A stretch of DNA of 64,000 bases from Acinetobacter sp. C32I (GCF_023702715.1 NZ_CP098480.1:3348001-3412000), one strand, 5' to 3'. Shown: positions 19,930 to 28,779, counted from the stretch's first letter. The notes: a model not told the origin generated them from the sequence alone. Numbers and translations: made by a program.

Positions 19930-21066
19930 TTAGAATAAGGTCTCAAGTCGAACAAAAGTACTGATAAAATGATCGCGATCTTCGCGATGATCATTGAGAT
20001 AGCTAAGATCGCCTTGTACATAGAACCATTCACGCCAAAGCGGTTGTCGCCATGATATAAAAGGCCCCCAGCTGTTTAAACGTAGCTCGTTATTGTTGTA
20101 GTAGCCACCTGTATAAATGCCATAATTGAAGTTGTTATGGGCAAAAAACTGATGTTGGCGGAAAAGACGGTTATCCCACCATAAATCATCATCCTGCTTA
20201 TCGGCATAGGTCAGGCTGAATTGGTTCGATAAAAAAGGCTGATTGGGGCGTGCATGAATCAATTCTAAATTGGTTCTTAAATAATTTTCACTTTTGCTGC
20301 CATAGCGATAAATTTGTTCTGCGTTAAAGCGGAAATCATTACGCAAGTCCCAATGTTTCTCTGCTCTCAAGCGGGCATAAATATCACTGCCTGAACGAAT
20401 ACCTAAGTCGGCATCGGTTTCGAAAGGAAGTTTTTTAGAAAAGTCTGACCAACGTAAGGCCAATGAGCCATTACTATCTCGGGTTTGTTTGGAGTCAAAT
20501 TTTTTATCTGGGTCTGAGTTAGGCTGGTGATTGGTATTGGCAACGTTATTCTTAAACTCATCGTCTAAAGAGTCATCACCAAACACTACGCTGACTTTTT
20601 TCTCTAAGGTTGGTAATTTAATTTTACCGCGAATACGAGGCTTAACTTCATATCCATCATGTTCATTCCAGTAATTATCCAGCATTACCCGAATGGTGGC
20701 TGAAGCCGGATTTTCTGGATCGACATCGCCAAACCAATCATCAATTTTGACCGAAGTACGATCCGCCCACTCGCGAATACTGCGTTGTTTTTTATCCGCC
20801 CAAGTTTTGTCCTCAGTTTCAGCGGTGGGTGGCACGGTCGATTGGTTGGATTGTGCAGGAAAAATGGTTGGCGCCGCATCGACCCAACGAGGGATATAAT
20901 CCAATGCATTTTCTTCAGTATTGTTAGCCGAAGTTGAACCTACAACTACATTTGACTGTTGGTTTTGAGTATTGGTTTCTGCTTTGGTAACACTCAATGT
21001 ACCTAGGGAAAGTGTTAGCAATGCAAAAAAGATACGTGTTGGTACCATTTGCTGTAAATTATTCAT
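19930..21066 (-). CDS. Predicted outer-membrane protein, unknown family (paralogue 2)
   Basis: 378 residues with a convincing signal peptide (PTRIFFALLTLSLGTLSVTKA). A polar, Asn/Gln/Thr-rich stretch follows to about residue 80. Then comes a region with IREWADRTSVKIDDWFGDVDP and KPRIRGKIKLPTLEKKVSVVFGDDSL, and a C-terminal barrel-like part ending VRLETLF. It shares the same family blocks as the gene at 18899. I do not recognise the family; I infer an outer-membrane barrel with a periplasmic N-terminal domain. The start codon lies in an AT-rich region, and an upstream promoter cannot be fixed with confidence. Confidence 0.7.
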   Translation of the reverse strand: MNNLQQMVPTRIFFALLTLSLGTLSVTKAETNTQNQQSNVVVGSTSANNTEENALDYIPRWVDAAPTIFPAQSNQSTVPPTAETEDKTWADKKQRSIREWADRTSVKIDDWFGDVDPENPASATIRVMLDNYWNEHDGYEVKPRIRGKIKLPTLEKKVSVVFGDDSLDDEFKNNVANTNHQPNSDPDKKFDSKQTRDSNGSLALRWSDFSKKLPFETDADLGIRSGSDIYARLRAEKHWDLRNDFRFNAEQIYRYGSKSENYLRTNLELIHARPNQPFLSNQFSLTYADKQDDDLWWDNRLFRQHQFFAHNNFNYGIYTGGYYNNNELRLNSWGPFISWRQPLWREWFYVQGDLSYLNDHREDRDHFISTFVRLETLF

Positions 21067-21290
21067 AATAAAGACTTATATATTGTTCTTATGTTAACTT
21101 TTGATGATTAGGGTCATAAATGCAAGCATTAGCAACAAAAAACAGCAATTTACCCCTGAAAAAATGCTAGAAATCATAAGGGTTTAGTAGAATAAAAGTG
21201 TATTAGCAGTTCCAAATCCTTTTGGAAAAATAGCGTATCTTTGCTGTACTGCATTGGAGATGTAATTTAAGAATTGTAGTGTTACTCAAT

Positions 21291-22712
21291 TTACGAGGAT
21301 GCTGGCACAGCACTATTTTCCAATGCTTGATAGAGATCATGTACTGAAATCGGTTGAGGTAAATGGCTAATCACCTGACGAATCAGCTGCCAAGTATATC
21401 CATCGGCACGGTCAAGTAATAGATAGGGATAGGCTTGGTCTTCGTTTGATAGCTTGACCCGCTCCAGACCATGAATCACACGGATTTTTTGGCGTTCTCT
21501 AAGCAAAATCACTGGTGTGAAAAAGGTCGCCGATGTCTCATCGAAGGGAATAAATTTCTGAGTATTAATAAATGATGCTGGAATATATGGATAGACACGT
21601 TGATCCCGCTGCCAGACTAAGGTGCCATTCATAATACATTCATTAAACAAGCTTTCGTGTAGGTGATAGTGTTGTTTAAAGTTATTCCAGCTGGTTTGAT
21701 GAATGGAACTGGTTCTGGTATGACGTTGATCGGTATAGGCTTGTAAAATGGTGGTCGCATATTCAACGCTATGTGTTCCAACCAGCACTACATAATGGGA
21801 AAATTGACCTTGGGCATAGAGTTGTTCAGCAATAAAAATTTGTGCTGATCCCCATAATGGTTGTGCTTCATTCTCGGCTTTGAGGTAGAGCCAATCAATT
21901 TTAATATTTTGATCAATCTCATCATGCAGATCGACCCGATACAGCGATGGAAAAGTGCGTGCATCCACGCGTTCCAAGCGACAGAGCAAACCATCTAAAC
22001 TAAAATCGTTTAAAGCCAAGGGTTTGGCCTTATTGAGATTTGCAGAAGGGCTAGCATTTTGTCTAAAACCTGGTTTTACACGCGATGTTGCTTGAGGTAA
22101 TGGGGTAACTGTCGCAGGCTGAATTTTTTCTTGAATAATGGCATCTAGCTGTGACTGAAAGTTTGCAGTCTGTTGTTGGATGATTGATCGACTGTCTAAG
22201 CTCAAGTTCTTCTCAGCATCTTCTGCCTGAATTGGTTCTAAAACAGGAATCAGGTTTTGTAACTCATGGTCTGTTTTTACATAGTCACAGGCATGCTTTT
22301 GCAACCAGTGTAATGCATCTTGTGATGAACTTAACCAAGGGCTTTTCAGGAAGGAAAGCGCAGGGCGAATCACCCAGACTTGCCAATGCTGGCCCTGACG
22401 TAATGCGGCCCAGCCCATATCGGCTGAAGCAAATAAGGCATTTTCGACGCGGCCCATAAAGTTAAAAGTCCCGCGATAGGTCATGGTATAGCCGTAATTA
22501 TCCAAGTCGTCAGGAGAAAATTCTTCATTCAAAATAAATTCTTTGAATGGACTCAGTTGGTCTTGAAAAGTCGGATCATCGCAAGACGCGCAAATGTCTT
22601 TGATGCGTTGTTTTGATTTGGCAATTTCAAAAAGTGATGTTTTATCATCATTCAGCCCGTTAACAAGCGTTTTAAGCTCATCAACCAAGAGTGCTTTCTC
22701 TAATACGTCCAT
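21291..22712 (-). CDS. Uncharacterised 473-residue protein
   Basis: No family recognised. There is no signal peptide or membrane segment, so it is probably cytoplasmic. The N-terminal 60 residues are helical and acidic (LVDELKTLVNGLNDDKTSLFEI) with CASC near residue 52. The middle region around residues 195-235 is Gln/Pro/Ala-rich and looks like a linker. The C-terminal half has a mixed sheet/helix pattern, with FTPVILLRERQKIRVIHGLERV and YPYLLLDRADGYTWQLIRQVI near the end. It is monocistronic, and an unusual 555-bp gap lies upstream. Codon use looks like its neighbours, so it is not obviously foreign. Confidence 0.7.
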   Translation of the reverse strand: MDVLEKALLVDELKTLVNGLNDDKTSLFEIAKSKQRIKDICASCDDPTFQDQLSPFKEFILNEEFSPDDLDNYGYTMTYRGTFNFMGRVENALFASADMGWAALRQGQHWQVWVIRPALSFLKSPWLSSSQDALHWLQKHACDYVKTDHELQNLIPVLEPIQAEDAEKNLSLDSRSIIQQQTANFQSQLDAIIQEKIQPATVTPLPQATSRVKPGFRQNASPSANLNKAKPLALNDFSLDGLLCRLERVDARTFPSLYRVDLHDEIDQNIKIDWLYLKAENEAQPLWGSAQIFIAEQLYAQGQFSHYVVLVGTHSVEYATTILQAYTDQRHTRTSSIHQTSWNNFKQHYHLHESLFNECIMNGTLVWQRDQRVYPYIPASFINTQKFIPFDETSATFFTPVILLRERQKIRVIHGLERVKLSNEDQAYPYLLLDRADGYTWQLIRQVISHLPQPISVHDLYQALENSAVPASS

Positions 22713-23216
22713 CGATTGTTTCCTTAGAGATAGGCTTGAGCCTGTTTTAAATCATGAATCCGAAAAAGTGGTAGCAATGCTAATAAGTTTTAATCAGTTA
22801 TAGTCGATAAAATTTGCTGTTTTATCCATTTGACGCTTGCTGTTTTGAGTTGCGTATGCAGGATATTTTCATCACAAAAGATTGTCACTTTATGACGATT
22901 ATAGAAGAAAAAGAGGCAAAATCTATAGCGGTCAAGTTAGTAAAAAATCTCATTTAAGTATTCTAAATCGAGATATACATCTCGGTTTGTCTTTGAAAAT
23001 AAAAACATTTTAAAAGAATGAATCGGATTAATAGATCATAAGATAAAAAATCATCTATAAATTTTTGAGTGAATTGTGATCACTTTCACATATCTGCTGG
23101 TGAAAAGCTCAGCAAATAAAAATCCAGCACCATTGAAATCATTATCAACAGCGATAAACGGTATCTTTTAAAAGATAAAAGACTGAAACCAAAGGGGAAT
23201 ATGAAAATATAAAGAT
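22713..23216. other. Large gap with CRP-like site and palindromes
   Basis: Part of a 555-bp stretch without a credible gene. It holds a hairpin AAATCGAGAT-ATAC-ATCTCGGTTT (22965-22988), a perfect TGTGA-N6-TCACA (23075-23090), TGCTG/CAGCA (about 23094-23113) and a perfect 14-base palindrome ATCTTTTAAAAGAT (23163-23176). AAAGGGG sits before a three-codon frame at about 23201, which I do not call a gene. A small RNA or the remains of a lost gene could lie here; I cannot decide. Confidence 0.45.
23075..23090. promoter_or_regulatory. Perfect CRP/Vfr-type half-site pair
   Basis: TGTGA-TCACTT-TCACA matches all ten core positions of the CRP consensus. It lies about 363 bases upstream of the reverse-strand 473-residue gene and beyond the terminator of the FrnE-like gene. 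Binding by an Acinetobacter CRP-family protein is inferred. Confidence 0.45.
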
Positions 23217-23253
23217 TAAAAAACCGCTTCCAAACGGTGCTGAAAGCGGTTTT
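23217..23253 (-). terminator. Terminator of FrnE-like gene
   Basis: On the minus strand AAACCGCTT / AAGCGGTTT, followed by TTTTTAAT. It lies 14 bases past the stop codon. Confidence 0.85.
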
Positions 23254-23267
23254 AGCCTAAATCTGGT

Positions 23268-23963
23268 TTAATGTTTAATTTCGCATTGATCATCATTACA
23301 TTGAGCGGCATCAGTTTGCTCAATTTCGGCATTTGATGAGCTTTGTGCTTGCTGTAAGGCTTGCAAGAAAACTTCACGCGGTTGCGCACCTGAAAGTGCC
23401 AGTTTTTGATCAAAGACAAAGAACGGAACGCCTGTTACTTTCAGTTGTTCATGTGCGATTTGCTCATCATGGCGCACAAAATCAGCCAATTCGTCCGAGT
23501 CCAGTACATATTCAACTTCGGCATTGTCTAAGCCAATGCGAGAAGCAATTTCTTCAACCACTTCACGCTCACCAATGGCAAGACCTTCGGTCATATAAGC
23601 ATGGAAGAAGGCTTCTTCTGCTTCATTGCCCAAACCTTTGCTCTGGGCAAGGTGAATAATACGATGTGCATTAAAACTATTGCCTGAGTTGGCTTTTTGC
23701 CATTGGAAATCGATGCCTTCCGCTGCAGCCATGGCTGCAACATTGCGCTCCATCTCTTCCATTTCGGCATAGCTACGACCGTATTTCTTTGCAAGTCGTT
23801 CGGTGTTCGACGTCTCATGTTTGGCTGGTGCATTCGGGTCTAGTTCGAAACTATGCCAGTGAATTTCCAGCTCGATACCCGCTTCTTCAGCAACATGTTC
23901 AAGACGTTTTTTACCGATATAACAAAACGGACAGACCACATCTGACCAAATATCTACACGCAT
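23268..23963 (-). CDS. DsbA-family oxidoreductase, FrnE-like
   Basis: 231 residues without a signal peptide, so it is a cytoplasmic thioredoxin-fold disulphide oxidoreductase/isomerase. The active site CPFC is at residues 11-14 (MRVDIWSDVVCPFCYIGKKR). The DsbA-type helical insertion follows, and the cis-Pro loop reads VTGVPFFVF. NSFNAHRIIHLA is typical of the FrnE/polyketide-associated group. The last residues contain CNDDQC (Cys222 and Cys227), a CX4C pair like the second redox motif reported in Deinococcus FrnE. The likely role is protein disulphide or oxidative-stress chemistry. Confidence 0.87.
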   Translation of the reverse strand: MRVDIWSDVVCPFCYIGKKRLEHVAEEAGIELEIHWHSFELDPNAPAKHETSNTERLAKKYGRSYAEMEEMERNVAAMAAAEGIDFQWQKANSGNSFNAHRIIHLAQSKGLGNEAEEAFFHAYMTEGLAIGEREVVEEIASRIGLDNAEVEYVLDSDELADFVRHDEQIAHEQLKVTGVPFFVFDQKLALSGAQPREVFLQALQQAQSSSNAEIEQTDAAQCNDDQCEIKH

Positions 23964-24140
23964 GGTGGATCTCTACAATTCTGGTTAAACAGATAATAGG
24001 GGCGAATACGATCAATTTAAAGCGATGAAAATGTAATGCTCCGTTACGAGAAGTGAAATAAAAAGGGCTATAACTGCATGTGTTTTATCGATTAAACTGA
24101 ACTCAGAACATAAAAAAATATAATGAAATTTGGAGGCTAT

Positions 24141-24890
24141 ATGCGCCGTTTTTTAATCTTTGTGACTGTTGTGGTGCTTTGTATTGGTTCTTTTTTCTTT
24201 TATCAGCATACCTTGAAACAGCGTGCCATCAATAATCAGCAGATGTTTGAGGTAGTCATGTCTGAGAAAATGCGCGAACTTTATGATCAAGCGCAAGACT
24301 GGTCGACGCCTGTGCAACTGGATATTCATGATGATCGCCTCTCGGGTGATTATAAGTTGATGTCCGAGTTCCTATTGAACTATTGGATGCAAAATGTAGA
24401 AGCCCGTAATCGCTATTTACGTGAACTCAAAGCCGCCAATTGGGATACCTTTTTAGAGGTTGAAGGTCTGGATCAGGATCGCAAGCAGAACTATAAGGAC
24501 ACTGAGCAGATGTTTGTGCAGGTGCGTAAAGCATCTGCTGAATATGAACAAACACGGCAACAAATTCAGGCCAGTTCTATGCAGCAGGCAAAAAGTCTGG
24601 CAATCCAGAATGAAATGCGAAGTTCGCTCCAAGCCAAATTAGAGCATAATCTGAAAGCTGATAAAGCCCATGATATTTTCCCAATCGAGCAGCAAATTAT
24701 CGAAAAGGCACAGGCGATGTTCGATATGCTGAAACAATATCAGTGGCAAAGAAAAGACAAAATGATTCTGTTCCGTGAAACGGTGCAAGTGAAAAAATTC
24801 AACGCACTTTACCAAGATGTATTAAAGCTGAATGCCAAAATGGAGAAGATTAAGCAAAATAATACTGAGGTTTTAGAACAAGAACTGTAG
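24141..24890 (+). CDS. Membrane-anchored coiled-coil protein, unknown
   Basis: I start at the ATG giving MRRFLIFVTVVVLCIGSFFF, since GGAGG lies five bases upstream; an ATG 18 bases earlier lacks this. 249 residues: one N-terminal membrane segment (residues 4-21) and a long, Gln/Glu/Lys-rich, helix-forming remainder with heptad-like spacing, presumably periplasmic. It has no Cys beyond the anchor and no recognised domain. It is followed 55 bases later by an ABC exporter on the same strand, so an accessory role for that transporter is possible but unproven. Family unknown. Confidence 0.7.
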   Translation: MRRFLIFVTVVVLCIGSFFFYQHTLKQRAINNQQMFEVVMSEKMRELYDQAQDWSTPVQLDIHDDRLSGDYKLMSEFLLNYWMQNVEARNRYLRELKAANWDTFLEVEGLDQDRKQNYKDTEQMFVQVRKASAEYEQTRQQIQASSMQQAKSLAIQNEMRSSLQAKLEHNLKADKAHDIFPIEQQIIEKAQAMFDMLKQYQWQRKDKMILFRETVQVKKFNALYQDVLKLNAKMEKIKQNNTEVLEQEL

Positions 24891-24945
24891 TCAAGATTGA
24901 TCACTTAGCCGCAGCGTAAGCATCGAAGAGGTAGAGTTCAACACT

Positions 24946-26751
24946 ATGAATTTATGGCAGCTGTTTCATAAAGTAAAACCATTTGTGCTCCCTTATAAGT
25001 GGCTGGTTGCAGTGACTTTGGTACTGACTTTGATTGGTGCATTAACCGCACAGGTCAATGCGCTGACCTTGCAATATGCAGTCGATCAGATCAATGCGGT
25101 GGTTGAGTCAGGGCAGGGCTTAAATGCTGGCTGGCATATTCTGCTCACCATCAGTGTGATTTTATTGAGTAAAGAAGTGCTGAATATTTTTCTTCAGTTT
25201 GGACAAAAGTTCTTTGGCGAGAAATTACGCATTTTGATTTCACAGGATGTGGCACAGTCGATCATCGTGAAATTTTTACAGTATCGTCTGGCCTTCTTTA
25301 CTCAGGATGATAACCAAGCCGGGAAATTACAGACCCGGATTGATCGGGGAATTGGTTCGATTACCCGACTGGTGCAAATCTTCTTTATTGATATTTTTCC
25401 ATTGTTTAGTAGTGCGATCATCGCGCTATGTCTGATGTTCTATGCCAATTTCTGGATTGGCTTGGTGGCGTTGAGCATTGTGCCAATTTATTTCTGGATT
25501 ACCTTTAAGCAGGCGCAGAAACTCAGTGGTACACGACGTAATTTACGTGATGGTCGGGAACGTAAAAGTCAGGGAACTTTAAGTATCATTCAGTCGATCA
25601 CGGTGATTAAGTCATTTAACCGTGAGCAAATTGAGGCAGAAAAACAGCTGACCTTACAAAAACAACTGACTGATGATCAGATGCGGACGCGTCAACTCAG
25701 TTTTCTATTTGATGGCTTAAAAACTTTTATTGAACAGATTGGCGTGGTCTTTATTATCATTTTAACGGCCTACTTTGTTCTGGTCGGTGATATGAGCATC
25801 GGTATGATCATGTTTCATATTCTGTTATTCAACAATGTTTCAGCACCGATTCGCTCGCTACATCGCATCTATGATGAAGTGAATGATGCAATGATTTATG
25901 CAGAAAGCTTTTTCAAAATTTTAGAAGCTGATGATGAAATTGAAACTTCTGGAGAACTGAAACCACAACCGCTGACAGGCAAGTTTGAATTAAAACAGGT
26001 GAATTTTTTCTATCCCAATGGCTATCATGCGCTGAAAGACATTAACCTCACCATACAACCCAATAAAATCACGGCTTTGGTGGGCTTGTCTGGTGCGGGG
26101 AAATCGACTTTGATCAGTCTATTAGATAAATTCTATTTACCGCAGTCTGGTGAAATTCTACTGAATGGAAGCGCATTGACCGAGATCGATACCCAATATC
26201 TACGTGATCATATTGGTCTGGTCCTGCAAAAGAATCATATTTTTCAGGGCACGATTGAGGAGAATATCCGTTACGGTAAGATGGAGGCAACACAGGATGA
26301 AATCATCCTTGCGGCGAAGAAAGCCTCGATTCATGAGCAGATTCTCAAATTGCCGCTGGCCTATCAATCCGATGCACTCTTACTGTCAGGCGGACAGCAA
26401 CAGCGTATCGCCATTGCTCGGATGTTCTTGAAAAATCCACCAATTATTTTTCTGGATGAACCAACAGCAAGTCTGGATGCGATTGCAACCGAACAGATCA
26501 AGCACAGCTTAGATGAAATTAAGCAAGGCCGTACCGTGATTATCATTTCACATAGCCTGTCACAGATTATTGATGCGGATTATACCTATGTGATGCAGGA
26601 TGGCAGGATTGTGGAACATGGCGAACATCATCAACTTTACCAGCAACAAGGGGTATACAAGGACATTTTTGATGCAATGGCGAAGAGCTTAAATATCGAA
26701 AAAATTTCCAAAACCTTTGAAGGGGATGATGAAGAGGAAACCCATAGTTAG
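24946..26751 (+). CDS. ABC-type exporter, fused permease and ATPase
   Basis: 601 residues. The N-terminal transmembrane domain has six hydrophobic segments (residues about 15-310). The nucleotide-binding domain has Walker A GLSGAGKST from residue 380, the signature LLSGGQQQR, Walker B PPIIFLDEPTAS and the switch His in VIIISHSLSQI. It would act as a homodimeric or heterodimeric half-transporter of the MsbA/lipid/drug exporter class. The C-terminus is acidic (EGDDEEETHS). The substrate cannot be read from sequence. It is probably cotranscribed with the coiled-coil gene upstream, as no terminator separates them. Confidence 0.9.
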   Translation: MNLWQLFHKVKPFVLPYKWLVAVTLVLTLIGALTAQVNALTLQYAVDQINAVVESGQGLNAGWHILLTISVILLSKEVLNIFLQFGQKFFGEKLRILISQDVAQSIIVKFLQYRLAFFTQDDNQAGKLQTRIDRGIGSITRLVQIFFIDIFPLFSSAIIALCLMFYANFWIGLVALSIVPIYFWITFKQAQKLSGTRRNLRDGRERKSQGTLSIIQSITVIKSFNREQIEAEKQLTLQKQLTDDQMRTRQLSFLFDGLKTFIEQIGVVFIIILTAYFVLVGDMSIGMIMFHILLFNNVSAPIRSLHRIYDEVNDAMIYAESFFKILEADDEIETSGELKPQPLTGKFELKQVNFFYPNGYHALKDINLTIQPNKITALVGLSGAGKSTLISLLDKFYLPQSGEILLNGSALTEIDTQYLRDHIGLVLQKNHIFQGTIEENIRYGKMEATQDEIILAAKKASIHEQILKLPLAYQSDALLLSGGQQQRIAIARMFLKNPPIIFLDEPTASLDAIATEQIKHSLDEIKQGRTVIIISHSLSQIIDADYTYVMQDGRIVEHGEHHQLYQQQGVYKDIFDAMAKSLNIEKISKTFEGDDEEETHS

Positions 26752-26793
26752 CAGCTCTTCATCATGCGATTTGAAATGGTCTTTAGCTCAGGG

Positions 26794-27489
26794 TTAATCA
26801 AAAATCTTGTCTGCGGCTTGGAAAGGCAGACTCACCACATCAATTGCCACAGCAAAGGGGAGTAATACTAGTTTTTCTAGCGGATTTAAGCCTGATTTAG
26901 ATTTATAGCTTTCTTCTTTCTGGGTATAAATAGTGACTTGATAAGCTTTGCTTAACGGTTTCAACGAACTGAGATTGTTTGCTGCAGGATAGACCACACC
27001 TTTCAATTTAAGATCAAAACAGAAACGTTGTGCCTGCATGCGCTCATCGCTTGAGGATGAACATTCTTTGGCACCATTTTCAATGAAAAACTCCAGATCT
27101 TTCTTGCTTAAATCCTCTTTCAGCTTCACATAGGAAAGTGGTAAGGTACCTGAAAAATGACCATCATTCTTTTCTGAATAGAAATTGAGGTCACGCGTGA
27201 TCTGAATATTTTTCGGATCCAGCTTGCCAATTAAAGTGACGAACTGAGCGCCGCCTTGGGTCAGGATATAGCTGTTCTTTTGCCCAGCAATCACAATACT
27301 GTCTTTCGGTAAATCTGCCGCTGCTTGAGCCGGGCGACCAAAAGCCACCACATTGTCTTCAATCAGGGTGACTTTGGCGGTACGGGTGTAGGAACGGTTA
27401 TCTTTTTTGATCAGGGTTGAAGTGGCACAGCCTGTCGTAATTATGCTCAACAATATGATTGCGAATGTCGTTTTTATTATATCCTTCAT
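26794..27489 (-). CDS. Predicted lipoprotein, unknown
   Basis: 231 residues starting at MKDIIKTTFAIILLSIITTGC, a lipoprotein signal with Cys21. GGATCATAAAG precedes this ATG; an in-frame start 12 codons earlier would spoil the signal. The mature protein has two further Cys (AKECSSS and RFCFDL) that could form a disulphide. Near the C-terminus LVLLPFAVAIDVVSLPFQAADK recalls the hydrophobic ending of YceK/YidQ-type lipoproteins. Function unknown. It lies just downstream of the merR gene on the same strand (10 bases apart), so it may be in its operon. Confidence 0.75.
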   Translation of the reverse strand: MKDIIKTTFAIILLSIITTGCATSTLIKKDNRSYTRTAKVTLIEDNVVAFGRPAQAAADLPKDSIVIAGQKNSYILTQGGAQFVTLIGKLDPKNIQITRDLNFYSEKNDGHFSGTLPLSYVKLKEDLSKKDLEFFIENGAKECSSSSDERMQAQRFCFDLKLKGVVYPAANNLSSLKPLSKAYQVTIYTQKEESYKSKSGLNPLEKLVLLPFAVAIDVVSLPFQAADKIFD

Positions 27490-27499
27490 CTTTATGATC

Positions 27500-27862
27500 C
27501 TAAGTGTTTGATTCAACTGTACCATGATCTAAAAAAGATTTTAACAAATCATGCGATCGTTGTAGTTTGCTTAATTGTCCATCCACTTGTTTAAGTTCAT
27601 TTTCTAGTTTCGCCAGTACAGCTGTACATAAACTAAAGCGGCGATCTGCTAAATCAAAACATGGTAATAGCATTTGAATGTCTTTTAGGGTCATACCTGC
27701 ATCATTCAGTATTTTAATTTTATGAATATCTTCAATATTTTTTTGACTGTAATCTCGGTAGTTATTTGCATTCCGTTTGGGTTGTACCAGTCCTAGATTC
27801 TCATAATAACGCAGCATGCGAGGGCTGACTTGAGTCAATTCGGCAACTTTTGCAAGATTCAT
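27500..27862 (-). CDS. MerR-family transcriptional regulator
   Basis: 120 residues from the ATG giving MNLAKVAELTQVSPRMLRYY. A longer frame starts 14 codons earlier but would run through the operator. The winged-helix DNA-binding domain reads LAKVAELTQVSPRMLRYYENLGLVQPKR, followed by NYRDYSQKNIEDIHKIKILNDAGMTLKDI and a dimerisation coiled coil. Two Cys (LPCFD and FSLCTAV) lie at the start of the coil region, so metal or thiol sensing is possible but not evident. It is divergent from the serine hydrolase at 27938, with a typical MerR promoter between them. Confidence 0.9.
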   Translation of the reverse strand: MNLAKVAELTQVSPRMLRYYENLGLVQPKRNANNYRDYSQKNIEDIHKIKILNDAGMTLKDIQMLLPCFDLADRRFSLCTAVLAKLENELKQVDGQLSKLQRSHDLLKSFLDHGTVESNT

Positions 27863-27872
27863 AAAATACCAC

Positions 27873-27904
27873 TTGACCCTGACATTGGTGTCATAGTTTA
27901 GCAT
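27873..27904 (+). promoter_or_regulatory. MerR-type promoter/operator
   Basis: On the plus strand a -35 TTGACC (27873-27878) and a -10 TAGCAT or TTAGCA (27898-27904) are separated by 19-20 bases. Between them lies the perfect dyad TGACA-TTGG-TGTCA (27881-27894). MerR regulators activate exactly such promoters by untwisting the overlong spacer. It drives the hydrolase gene at 27938, and the regulator is adjacent. Confidence 0.75.
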
Positions 27905-27937
27905 AGTTTTTAAGCAATAGAATGGTGGTCGATTTGA

Positions 27938-28570
27938 ATGAAAAAATTGGTTGGTTTGATTGGATTATGGTGCATTTCAATGTTGGGATATACGGCTCCG
28001 CAAGAAGTTCCACAACGACATATTTATATTGTGCATGGCTATGGTGCTACAGTACATGATCATTGGTTTGAGTCCATTCAAAGGCAGATACAGGATACCC
28101 ATACGCAGGTAACGATCTTATCTTTACCTAATCCGATGCAGCCAGATGTAGAGATGTGGCAACAAATTTTGGAACAGAATATTAATGTGATAGATAAAAA
28201 TACCTACTTTGTCACCCATAGTTTAGGTGGTATCACGTTATTAAATTTTTTATCTAAGCGGAATCCCTCACAGGTTGGAGGTATTGTACTGGTGTCGGGT
28301 TTTACTGAAACTTTACCGGCTTTACCACAACTCAATTCTTATATTCTAATCAGTCAAAATCTTAAATTTAATTTTCAGAATGTTGTACATAAACACCTAT
28401 TTATTTCTGACAATGATGCTTATGTACCGCCTGAATTGAGTCTGAAATTAGCAAAACAATTTAAGATACCTTATACCGTTGTTGCTAAAGCAGGTCATTT
28501 TTTAGCTGAGGATGGTTATAGTGAATTTTCACAATTAGTTCTGTATCTAAAGGAAATATTGGCACATTAA
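27938..28570 (+). CDS. Secreted alpha/beta serine hydrolase (YdeN/RBBP9-like)
   Basis: 210 residues with an N-terminal signal sequence (MKKLVGLIGLWCISMLGYTA). The body resembles the YdeN/RBBP9 family: HIYIVHGYGATVHDHWF at the oxyanion side, a nucleophile motif THSLGG with Ser95, the acid in ISDNDAYVPPE (Asp158 or Asp160) and His187 in AGHF. Most relatives are cytoplasmic, so the signal peptide is notable. It is transcribed from the MerR-type promoter just upstream, so it is probably induced by that regulator's ligand. Substrate unknown; a small ester or lipid is a guess. Confidence 0.8.
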   Translation: MKKLVGLIGLWCISMLGYTAPQEVPQRHIYIVHGYGATVHDHWFESIQRQIQDTHTQVTILSLPNPMQPDVEMWQQILEQNINVIDKNTYFVTHSLGGITLLNFLSKRNPSQVGGIVLVSGFTETLPALPQLNSYILISQNLKFNFQNVVHKHLFISDNDAYVPPELSLKLAKQFKIPYTVVAKAGHFLAEDGYSEFSQLVLYLKEILAH

Positions 28571-28779
28571 AAATTTATATAAGGGTTTGTGTTTTGTTTC
28601 CCTATTATGGAATGGAACTAATGGTTAAAATTTAATTAATCTTAGCTTCGACTTTTTATTGATATTTACCGTTTATCTGACCTCTACTGAATCAAACATC
28701 ACTTTGCTGTAGCCTATTTATCAGATGCTTTTATTTAACTCATTATCTTCTTATGGATGAGGGATGTTTGGAGCAAACG

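Noticed and set aside
18899..22712. Genomic island or prophage
   Set aside because: Unrecognised genes but no integrase, tRNA-end repeat, or clear base-composition shift; native orphans are more likely.
23201..23212. ATG AAA ATA TAA behind AAGGGG
   Set aside because: A good ribosome-binding site but only three codons; could be a gene remnant, yet nothing downstream in frame is coding.
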